A DNA stretch of 8,199 nucleotides, from assembly GCA_016868095.1 (NCBI GenBank), contig VGHV01000092.1, positions 1 to 8,199 of the forward strand. The letters run 5' to 3'. How positions within the stretch are numbered: position 1 is the stretch's first letter; each line of letters begins with the position of its first letter. The stretch is from Betaproteobacteria bacterium. Its GTDB lineage: Bacteria; Pseudomonadota; Gammaproteobacteria; Burkholderiales; Burkholderiaceae_E. Of the stretch, positions 1 through 6,178 are shown in pieces. Below the pieces are notes generated by a model, which was not told where the DNA came from, ran no database searches, and was given only the letters and a program-made list of their open reading frames with translations. The translations under genes and the position numbers were made by a program.

Positions 1-660
1 CGTAGTGCACATGTGCATGAATGCATCGGGCCATGACATGCCTGCTGCCTTGTACGCCAACATACAAGCAACAGAGAATCCGAAATAAACCAGCCAAAGA
101 CCTCGAGCCGTTTCAGCAATCCTGGGCGTGAATTTGTTGTCTTTCATGGGTCCAGGTGTCTCAGCCTTGTAAAGCTGCAGTCCACCCAAGCCAAGCAAGG
201 GTAAAACAGCTACAACTAAGAGAACGATGCCAAGGCCGCCGATCAACTGCAAAAAACAGCGCCAAACATTGGTTGAAACAGGCAAGCTATCAAGTCCGCT
301 CAGTGCTGTTGCGCCGGTTGCGGTTAATGCGCTAATCGACTCAAAAATCGCCTTGCTCCAAGTAATGTCTGGCACGGTGAGCAGCAGTGGGAAGGCCGCA
401 TAGACGGGCAAAACCAGCCAAACCATATTCACGAGCAAGAATCCGTCACGCGCCAATAGCTCTCGACGGTAGTGTTTGGTCTTCGACCATAGCAGACCAC
501 CGCTTCCCAGGGTAAAGAGAAAGCTTCCAAGCCAAATAACGATATGCTCAGCTTGATCACCACCAATCGCCCAGGCCAGAGGCACTAGTTTGGCACATGC
601 AAAAGCCATCACAATCTTGGCAAGCAAAGCAGCCGCAGGTCCAAGGGTGGCCATCATCAT
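1..660 (-). CDS. trkH: TrkH-type potassium uptake channel subunit (5' part only, C-terminus beyond window edge)
   Basis: This is the first 220 codons of an integral membrane K+ channel subunit of the Trk/Ktr/HKT superfamily; the family is usually about 480 residues, so over half lies left of the window. Hydrophobic segments are visible near residues 8-32, 39-57 and 73-96. The first pore loop follows, with filter TATGAT at 113-118 (G116 is the selectivity-filter glycine). The next membrane segment (about 137-160, rich in LIGGLGIVLL) leads into the conserved stretch ETPGPMKDNKFTPRIAETA, which matches my memory of E. coli TrkH closely. The start overlaps the trkA stop (ATGA, 657-660). Three ATG codons in a row (660, 657, 654) leave the exact start open. 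No good Shine-Dalgarno is seen, so translation is probably coupled to trkA. Identity is confident; the missing part cannot be judged. Confidence 0.93.
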   Translation of the reverse strand, partial: MMMATLGPAAALLAKIVMAFACAKLVPLAWAIGGDQAEHIVIWLGSFLFTLGSGGLLWSKTKHYRRELLARDGFLLVNMVWLVLPVYAAFPLLLTVPDITWSKAIFESISALTATGATALSGLDSLPVSTNVWRCFLQLIGGLGIVLLVVAVLPLLGLGGLQLYKAETPGPMKDNKFTPRIAETARGLWLVYFGFSVACMLAYKAAGMSWPDAFMHMCTT

Positions 661-2048
661 CCAAAAAAGGTTGCGCTTACCTGGAAGAGCTTTTCAACGT
701 CACGCACTAATCGCTTGTTGGGGATAAAGATCACGATGTGATCATCCCTTTGAATAACGGTATCGTGATGGGGCATCAAGACCTCGGCTCGATCGTCTTC
801 GCCACGCACAATAGCTCCAAATCGCGCACCCTTGGGCAGGCGGATTTCTTCGACGCGCCGGCCAACTAATCGAGAGGTTTTTGCGTCGCCTCTAGCAATG
901 CCCTCAAGCGCCTCGGCAGCGCCGCGCCGAAGCGAGTGAACCGCCACCACATCGCCGCGTCGAATATGAGTGAGCAGTTCACCGATCACGGTTTGCGCTG
1001 GCGATACCGCAATGTCAATGGTTCCACCCTGCATCATTTCGGCGTAGGCGCGCCGGTTAATCAAGGCGAGGACGCGCCTTGCGCCTAAACGCTTGGCAAG
1101 CATTGCTGACATGATGTTGTCTTCATCGTCGCTTGTGAGTGCGAGAAAAAGATCCATGTCTGCCACATTTTCTTCGAGGAGTAAGTCCTCATCAACGCAG
1201 TCACCGTGCAAGACCAAGGTGCTTGATGGCAGCTGACTTGCAAGGTATTCACATCGGCTCACCTGTTGTTCAATGATCTTTGTTTCATAGCGGTCAACAA
1301 GATGTCTTGCGAGTCGCAAGCCTACTCTTCCGCCACCGGCGATCATGACCCGCTTGACAGGTTTATCTCGTTGATGGATTGCTGCGAGCACTTCGCGAAT
1401 ATGACTTGCGGCGGCTAGCACGAAAACTTCATCGCCTGCTTGAATGACACTTGAACTTTTTGCTTCAATTTCTGCATCGGATCGGTAAAGCGCCACAACG
1501 CGCATCTCAAAATCGGGAATCAGACTCCTAAACTCGGCGATGCTGTGTCCAACCAGTGCCGATCCGGCATCGGCTCTGACCACAATAAGACTGACTAATC
1601 CATTTGCAAATTCTAAAACTTGAAGTGCTTCTGGATAAGATATCAACTGCTCGATTGTTCGAGTCACTGATTCTTCGGGGCAAATCACGCGGTCAACGGC
1701 AAAACCATCGCGAGCAAGAAGCTCTTTTCCATCGATAAACTCCGATGATCGAAGTCGGGCGATCGTGGTTGGGACGTTATAGAGTTGATGTGCCAGCTTA
1801 CAAACAACAAGATTGGTTTCGTCTGCAGCAGCACAGGCAATAAGCATGTCGGCATCGGCTGCGCCCGCTTCTTGTAACACCGAGGGTTGAATACCGTTGC
1901 CTACAACCCCGCGAAGATCCAAACGCTCTTCGAGGAGCCGAAGTCGAGCGGGATCCTGATCGATGACAGTGATGTCATTGGGCTCTGAAACGAGGCTTTC
2001 AGCCACGCTTTCGCCAACTCGACCAGCTCCAAGAATAATAATGTTCAA
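657..2048 (-). CDS. trkA: TrkA, NAD-binding regulatory subunit of the Trk potassium uptake system
   Basis: A 463-residue cytoplasmic peripheral protein that binds NAD(H) and gates TrkH, of the usual length for TrkA (about 458). It has the duplicated family layout: RCK_N (about 1-120), RCK_C (about 140-225), second RCK_N (about 232-350) and second RCK_C (about 370-455). The first Rossmann loop is GAGRVG at 7-12, with acidic D30 ending the second strand. The second loop is GGGRVG at 238-243, so both halves keep a nucleotide-binding signature. The start is TTG: an in-frame TAA lies two codons upstream, no ATG is near, and the product MNIIILGAG lines up with the known TrkA start MKIIILGAG. No convincing Shine-Dalgarno is seen. 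It lies 59 bases downstream of the transferase gene and overlaps trkH by 4 bases, so the three are probably one transcript. Confidence 0.96.
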   Translation of the reverse strand: MNIIILGAGRVGESVAESLVSEPNDITVIDQDPARLRLLEERLDLRGVVGNGIQPSVLQEAGAADADMLIACAAADETNLVVCKLAHQLYNVPTTIARLRSSEFIDGKELLARDGFAVDRVICPEESVTRTIEQLISYPEALQVLEFANGLVSLIVVRADAGSALVGHSIAEFRSLIPDFEMRVVALYRSDAEIEAKSSSVIQAGDEVFVLAAASHIREVLAAIHQRDKPVKRVMIAGGGRVGLRLARHLVDRYETKIIEQQVSRCEYLASQLPSSTLVLHGDCVDEDLLLEENVADMDLFLALTSDDEDNIMSAMLAKRLGARRVLALINRRAYAEMMQGGTIDIAVSPAQTVIGELLTHIRRGDVVAVHSLRRGAAEALEGIARGDAKTSRLVGRRVEEIRLPKGARFGAIVRGEDDRAEVLMPHHDTVIQRDDHIVIFIPNKRLVRDVEKLFQVSATFFG

Positions 2049-2107
2049 GGCTTAGTCGCTATGCGTGTTTGAAGCGATCGACGCTTGGCTATGGTAACCG
2101 ATCGTGC

Positions 2108-2764
2108 TCATGGCAAAGCGCGTGCCTGTTTATGAGCCGGACGGGCTAAACAACTACGCAGCCAGCCTTGGGTCGTCGGGTAGGCATCCCAAAAGGCCTG
2201 ATCGGCAGCTCGTGCCCAGGATAAAACACTCGCAACGCATAAATCGGCAATCGTAAAGCGCATACCCGCAAGCATGTTTTGTTTGTGTGCTTCTTGATGC
2301 CTGAGATGTTGCTCTAAAATTGTTAGCGGTACTTTAAGTCGCTTTTCTGCTGCCTCAGCAAGTTCGGTGCGACGCTCGTCCTCTGGCATTGCTAGTCGGT
2401 GCATCAACACACTTAGGGCATCTTTTTCAACTTCAGTCACGACCCAAAAAGCCCAGCGCAGTGCATCAGCCTTCTCGGCCGGACTTGCTGGGGAAATGTC
2501 ATGGCCGTCCGCCTTGCCATATGTGTCTGCGAGATAAAGTGCGCAGGCCATGCTCTCCCATACGGTGATGTTTTTGCCATCCCTTAATTCGGTCATGACA
2601 GGGATATGGCCATTAGGGTTGATGGCAAGAAACTCAGCAGAGCGGGTGGCTCCTCCGCGATAATGCTGCGGGCTGTGGTCAAAATCGATCCCAAGTTCAC
2701 AGGCTGTCCAAAGCGGCCTTATGGCGCGTGAGGCGGAGATGCCGTAAATCCTAAGCTGGTTCAT
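2108..2764 (-). CDS. Glutathione S-transferase family protein
   Basis: A 218-residue cytoplasmic protein of usual GST length with the two-domain fold. The N-terminal thioredoxin-like domain (about 1-83) has a serine-containing GISASRAIRPL segment (8-18) where the catalytic Ser/Tyr/Cys normally lies; S10 or S12 is the candidate. It also has the cis-proline P55 in NGHIPVM, and E70-S71 in VWESMA, the pair that binds the gamma-glutamyl part of glutathione. The all-helical C-terminal domain (about 93-215) carries the N-capping box FTIADL at 170-175. Substrate and subclass cannot be read from sequence; it could be a detoxifying transferase or a peroxidase-like member. It is the first gene of a presumed transcript with trkA and trkH and is divergent from panC. 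The ATG at 2764 is preceded only by a weak GAG at about 9 bases. Confidence 0.9.
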   Translation of the reverse strand: MNQLRIYGISASRAIRPLWTACELGIDFDHSPQHYRGGATRSAEFLAINPNGHIPVMTELRDGKNITVWESMACALYLADTYGKADGHDISPASPAEKADALRWAFWVVTEVEKDALSVLMHRLAMPEDERRTELAEAAEKRLKVPLTILEQHLRHQEAHKQNMLAGMRFTIADLCVASVLSWARAADQAFWDAYPTTQGWLRSCLARPAHKQARALP

Positions 2765-2776
2765 GGTTCTAAGCTC

Positions 2777-2804
2777 GTTTATGCTTGGGTTTATCCGGGT
2801 TTAT
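2777..2804. promoter_or_regulatory. Divergent promoter region with three GTTTAT copies
   Basis: The 71 bases between the transferase start (2764) and the panC ATG (2836) must hold signals for both directions. Inside are three GTTTAT copies at 2777-2782, 2789-2794 and 2799-2804; the last two extend to GGGTTTAT and lie exactly 10 bases, one helical turn, apart. Read on the minus strand they are ATAAAC, each a poor -10-like hexamer. They may be an operator or simply A+T-rich promoter sequence. No complete -35/-10 pair stands out on either strand. Confidence 0.35.
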
Positions 2805-2835
2805 TTTCTCACTTGACCGATCGCTCAAACAAAGC

Positions 2836-3711
2836 ATGCACATTGTCCATACGATTGCCGAACTACGACAAGCTCTTTCTTCTTCAGTGCAGCCTGCTTT
2901 TGTGCCGACCATGGGGAATTTGCACCGCGGCCATTTGAGTTTGTTGAAGCAGGCAAGCACATTAGGCGATTGTACGGTTGCAAGCATTTTTGTGAATCGA
3001 TTGCAGTTTCTCCCGCATGAGGATTTTGAAAGCTACCCGCGAACCTGGCAGGCCGACTGCGATGCGCTTGAATCGGTGCATTGCAATATCTTATTTGCGC
3101 CCCGTGAACATGATTTATACCCGGAACCTCAGCGTTATAAAGTCATGGCCGACCAGGTACTTGCGTCTAAGCTTGAGGGAAGTTTTAGGCCCGGCTTTTT
3201 TGATGGGGTTTGTACGGTTGTTTTGAAACTTTTTAACGCAGTTTTTGCAGGCAAACCCAAAGGCTTTGCTGTTTTTGGCAAGAAGGATTACCAGCAACTT
3301 AAAGTCATCGAAGCGATGACGAAACAGTTTGCGCTACCGATCGACATTGTTGCCGGTGAGACCTCCCGCGATCATGATGGGCTTGCCTTGAGTTCGCGTA
3401 ACGGCTACTTGACTGCCCAGGAACGATTGAAGGCGGCAGCGTTATATAGGCAATTGCTTTCACTTTCGCAGGCTTATCAAACCTTGCGCGGTGATAAGCA
3501 AGTAGCCGCGTGGTGTCTGGCAGCCGAACACAATGCGACGAGGCGTCTGACCGAATTGGGGTGGCAAGTCGACTATGTCAGCGTTCGAAGGCGGGTAGAC
3601 CTTGAACCTCCGATCGATAGCCAGGGACAACCCATAGCCAAGGACTCGTTAGTTGTATTGGCTGCTGCTAAGTTGGGCGAGACCCGCCTTATCGATAATC
3701 TTGAATTTTAG
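2836..3711 (+). CDS. panC: Pantothenate synthetase (pantoate--beta-alanine ligase)
   Basis: This cytoplasmic enzyme joins pantoate and beta-alanine with ATP to give pantothenate, AMP and pyrophosphate, the last step to vitamin B5 and so to CoA. The 291 residues match the family. Visible motifs in order are the nucleotidyltransferase signature PTMGNLHRGH (24-33, HIGH-like), FVNRLQF (52-58), GEFRPGFF-like EGSFRPGFFDGVCTVV (114-129), FGKKDYQQL (147-155) and the KMSKS-equivalent LALSSRNGYL (183-192). The C-terminal domain ends KLGETRLIDNLEF. The frame is open back to a TTG at 2785, but the family begins right at MHIVHTIAELR, so ATG 2836 is chosen; no Shine-Dalgarno supports either. R55 replaces the proline found in many other PanC proteins (FVNPxQF), a variant I associate with Burkholderiales. 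No panB is adjacent. Confidence 0.96.
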   Translation: MHIVHTIAELRQALSSSVQPAFVPTMGNLHRGHLSLLKQASTLGDCTVASIFVNRLQFLPHEDFESYPRTWQADCDALESVHCNILFAPREHDLYPEPQRYKVMADQVLASKLEGSFRPGFFDGVCTVVLKLFNAVFAGKPKGFAVFGKKDYQQLKVIEAMTKQFALPIDIVAGETSRDHDGLALSSRNGYLTAQERLKAAALYRQLLSLSQAYQTLRGDKQVAAWCLAAEHNATRRLTELGWQVDYVSVRRRVDLEPPIDSQGQPIAKDSLVVLAAAKLGETRLIDNLEF

Positions 3712-3870
3712 AGCGCTGCGGTCCAAGCCAGTTTGCTGTTGACCTAAGATTTAAGTCGTTGGTCGCGTCCAGCCGCAAATCGTCACATCCTCCACGCTCA
3801 TCGCTGCAATGGTGCGCATGATCGCTCACATGATTTGCATAGGGCTGGCAGGGTGAGTCAATCGAGTATT

Positions 3871-3874
3871 GGAG
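3871..3874 (+). promoter_or_regulatory. Shine-Dalgarno GGAG deciding the sensor kinase start
   Basis: GGAG lies 8 bases before the ATG at 3883. The same frame is open upstream to TTG 3835 and includes GTG 3853, but neither has a comparable site, so ATG 3883 is preferred. The rest of the 3712-3882 gap shows a lone TTGACC at 3739-3744 without a matching -10 box, and a CATGAT direct repeat (3817 and 3829). I see no clear promoter or terminator there. Confidence 0.7.
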
Positions 3875-3882
3875 AACATAGG

Positions 3883-5340
3883 ATGGACGAAGGACAAGAA
3901 CTTTCAAAAATTACGGCGATGCAATGGCTTTTTCGTGTCGCTGATGCGCTGGCCAATTGGAGTTGGTGGAAGTTACTTGCCGTCTCGCTGCTTATCCTCA
4001 TCGCTGGGGCCATGCTTGATGACTACCTTGTGCCGCCTGTTAAGCGTGTTCACAAAGTTGTCGAGTTCAAGGCAGAGAGCAAGACAAATAGACCCGATAC
4101 GTCTGATTCTTCTGAGGAAAAAGGCCCATCAAACGAACAAGCTCCCCAAGCGAAAGTTTTGCAAGAAAAAGCTCCGCAAGGAAAAGCTCCACAAGAAAAG
4201 ACGCCGCAAGAGAAGCCTGCTGAAAGTGCCCCATCTGGTGCGACGTCAAAGGCATCCGCGAACGATCGCGTGGCCAAAGACTCAGGTTCTAGAATACAAA
4301 TCAGTATTGATACCAACGGTATTCATGTCGATAGCAGCGACCCAAAGATTCGTGAGGGCTTTCACGAAGCGATACGTGAGCTTACCGAGGCAATGGCACA
4401 GGCAAAACGCGATGCTGCAGAAGCACGTCGTGAGGTCGAGGACTTACGCAAGGAAGTTCGGCTCCAAGGCGATCCCCAGGCAAAGCGTTTCGATGATGAG
4501 CCTAGCTGGGGCGAGGGTATGGGATGGCGCGAAGAACCCTTCGTGGGCCTATCGCGTCTCATCGTTGTAAGTCTTTTTATCCTGAAGGTGCTTGGTTCAT
4601 CGCGCAGGCGTGAGCTCGATGCAAAGGCTTTAGCTTCTCAGGCGCTTGCAGGCCGTGAGGCGGCGCAATTGAAGCAGGATTTGGCAGAAGCTCGTCTTCG
4701 TCAGATGCAAACACAAATCGAGCCGCACTTTTTATTTAATACCTTGGCAGCTTTACAGCAGTTGATTGCCAGTGATCCAGAAAAAGCAGCGGCCATGAAC
4801 CGCCACTTGATCGACTGGTTACGTACAGGTCTCAAGTTGATGCGGCAAGAACGCAGCCGTCTTGAAGACGAAGCAGTTTTGTTGAGCGAGTATTTACACT
4901 TGATGAAAATAAGGATGGAAGAGCGCTTGACTTGGAGCATTAACTTTCCTCCATCGTTACGCGAGATCAAAGTTCCAAGCCTGCTTTTGCAGCCCCTGGT
5001 GGAAAATGCGATAAGCCATGGACTCGAACCCATGCCCCAGGGTGGCATGATCCGTATTGAAGCAACACGGCGCGGGAATGAATTAGAACTTTCAGTTTAC
5101 GATAACGGTATAGGGTTTAAACATCAACAAGATCCTCATCAGCTGGGCGATGGTCCGAGCAACCCAGATACCTGGCGGCAGACTGATCGGGATGGCATGG
5201 TGCATATGGGACTTGGCCTTGACAACGTCCGCTCAAGACTTCGGCTTTTATTTGGGGCGCAAGCCAGACTAGCGGTGAGTGCTCATGAAGAGGGCGGAAC
5301 AAGCGTTAAGATCTCATTGCCGCTGCCACCGCTTGCTTGA
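3883..5340 (+). CDS. LytS/AlgZ-type sensor histidine kinase with unusual extracytoplasmic region
   Basis: A 485-residue inner-membrane kinase, partner of the LytTR regulator that follows. Layout: short N-terminus; membrane helix at about 28-45; a predicted extracytoplasmic part (46-219) with a K/Q/E/P-rich stretch holding five pentapeptide repeats (87-111), a short beta-like piece (IQISI at 138-142 and IHVD at 147-150) and a charged helix (about 154-194). Membrane helix 2 is at about 220-238, followed by SSRRRE, positive-inside. A coiled-coil linker (about 241-275) leads to the His_kinase domain with phospho-acceptor H282 in IEPHFLFN (279-286), then a GHKL ATPase domain with N-box N375 in QPLVENAISHG, G1 box DNGIGF (407-412) and G2 box GLGLDN (443-448). 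All catalytic motifs are intact. The ligand is unknown. Helix 2 contains R225 and K235, so its exact limits are uncertain. The next gene starts 14 bases after the stop. Confidence 0.93.
   Translation: MDEGQELSKITAMQWLFRVADALANWSWWKLLAVSLLILIAGAMLDDYLVPPVKRVHKVVEFKAESKTNRPDTSDSSEEKGPSNEQAPQAKVLQEKAPQGKAPQEKTPQEKPAESAPSGATSKASANDRVAKDSGSRIQISIDTNGIHVDSSDPKIREGFHEAIRELTEAMAQAKRDAAEARREVEDLRKEVRLQGDPQAKRFDDEPSWGEGMGWREEPFVGLSRLIVVSLFILKVLGSSRRRELDAKALASQALAGREAAQLKQDLAEARLRQMQTQIEPHFLFNTLAALQQLIASDPEKAAAMNRHLIDWLRTGLKLMRQERSRLEDEAVLLSEYLHLMKIRMEERLTWSINFPPSLREIKVPSLLLQPLVENAISHGLEPMPQGGMIRIEATRRGNELELSVYDNGIGFKHQQDPHQLGDGPSNPDTWRQTDRDGMVHMGLGLDNVRSRLRLLFGAQARLAVSAHEEGGTSVKISLPLPPLA
4141..4215 (+). 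repeat. Five tandem 15-base units coding (A/T)PQxK pentapeptides
   Basis: Within the kinase gene, 75 bases divide into five in-frame 15-base units beginning at 4141, 4156, 4171, 4186 and 4201. The peptides read APQAK, then VLQEK, then APQGK, APQEK and TPQEK. Gln at position 3 and Lys at position 5 are invariant. DNA units differ at several wobble bases, so the array is diverged rather than freshly duplicated. Confidence 0.9.
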
Positions 5341-5351
5341 TTTGGCCAAAT
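5340..5351. promoter_or_regulatory. Perfect 12-base palindrome before the response regulator start
   Basis: ATTTGGCCAAAT is its own reverse complement. It begins at the last base of the kinase stop codon and ends 3 bases before the regulator ATG at 5355, where a Shine-Dalgarno would be expected; none is seen. A short palindrome can occur by chance, and no function is proven. It could be a protein-binding site or a weak RNA fold around the start. Confidence 0.3.
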
Positions 5352-5354
5352 TTA

Positions 5355-6161
5355 ATGAGCACAAACACAGTCGATTCCCAAGAAAAGCAAGTCCTACGTG
5401 TACTCGTCGCTGATGATGAACGCTTGCCGCGTCAGCAACTCATCGATAGCCTCATGCAATGCGAGCCAAGGCTCGAGGTGGTCGCCGAAGTAGCCAATGG
5501 GCAACTAGCCTTTGATGCCATCCTTGCGCTTGAACCTGACCTTGCCTTTCTTGACATTCGTATGCCGGCACTATCAGGCCTTGAGGTTGCCATGAGGCTA
5601 CGTGAACTCAATGGCGATCGCTTAAAGCGACCGCCGGCCATTGTTTTTTTGACTGCCTACGACCATCACGCCCTTGAAGCGTTCGAAGCAAGAGCAGTCG
5701 ACTATCTATTAAAGCCAGTTGACATCGAGCGCTTAAAGGAGACCTTAGCGCGGCTTGCTCATCAGAAAGAAGACGGATTCCGGGCAAAACTTGATGCGAT
5801 GGATCTCAGCAAGCGTGGCTCGGGGCCTTTAACGAAGCGCTTGCGTTGGATTCAGGCAAGCGTTGCATCGACCACCCACTTTATCCCAGTCGACGAGGTC
5901 ATGTGGTTTCGCAGCGATGAGAAGTACACCTTGGTGCAGACCCCAAGTATGCAAGCTGTTATTCGCAGCAGCCTCAAAGAACTTGAACAGCAACTAGACC
6001 CTGATGCCTTTTGGATGATTCACCGAAATTGTCTCGTTGCGGTCTCTGCGATCGAGCGATCAGAACGAGACGCTTTTGGGCGCATACGTGTCAAGATTCG
6101 TGGATCATCACAATGGCTAGATGTGAGTCGCAGCCATGCGCATCGCTTTAAAGGCATGTAA
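5355..6161 (+). CDS. LytTR-family response regulator (AlgR/LytR-like)
   Basis: A 268-residue DNA-binding regulator, cognate partner of the kinase just upstream. The receiver domain (about 13-130) has the acidic pair D20-D21, phospho-acceptor D67 in AFLDIRMP, T100 in FLTAYD and K120 in DYLLKP, so every phosphorylation residue is present. The LytTR DNA-binding domain (about 163-268) is recognised from the strand pattern ending in HFIPVDEVMWFRSDEKYT and from FWMIHRNCLV, typical of the family. LytTR proteins bind short direct repeats rather than using a helix-turn-helix. ATG 5355 is chosen; the frame is open to a TTG at 5337 that would overlap the kinase stop, but this adds only six residues and lacks a Shine-Dalgarno. 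It is 17 bases from the MFS gene, so that transporter is likely co-transcribed and may be a target. Confidence 0.94.
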   Translation: MSTNTVDSQEKQVLRVLVADDERLPRQQLIDSLMQCEPRLEVVAEVANGQLAFDAILALEPDLAFLDIRMPALSGLEVAMRLRELNGDRLKRPPAIVFLTAYDHHALEAFEARAVDYLLKPVDIERLKETLARLAHQKEDGFRAKLDAMDLSKRGSGPLTKRLRWIQASVASTTHFIPVDEVMWFRSDEKYTLVQTPSMQAVIRSSLKELEQQLDPDAFWMIHRNCLVAVSAIERSERDAFGRIRVKIRGSSQWLDVSRSHAHRFKGM

Positions 6162-6178
6162 AGCGGTATAAATGGGGG

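Noticed and set aside
2072..2086. AAGCG/CGCTT stem between the transferase and trkA as a terminator
   Set aside because: Only a 5-base stem with no T-run on the minus strand; too weak to call and likely chance.
2785..2835. N-terminal extension of PanC from a TTG start
   Set aside because: The extra 17 residues are not part of the PanC family, which begins at the ATG at 2836, and they would run through the divergent promoter region.
2769..2987. Minus-strand frame across the panC start, Cys-rich
   Set aside because: It is antisense to conserved PanC sequence and extends through the divergent promoter; no homology or ribosome site is evident.
3739..3767. TTGACC as a -35 box for the kinase operon
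   Set aside because: No acceptable -10 hexamer occurs 16-18 bases downstream, where the sequence is G+C-rich.
4050..4316. Minus-strand frame of 88 codons with a striking repeated Ser-Cys-Gly pattern
   Set aside because: It is the reverse complement of the pentapeptide repeat in the kinase gene. The periodicity is inherited from that array, and there is no ribosome site or independent support.
3869..4570. Plus-strand frame of 233 codons, Lys/Arg-rich, overlapping the kinase gene
   Set aside because: It is out of frame with a kinase whose domains are intact from end to end. The basic composition comes from reading the repeat in a shifted frame.
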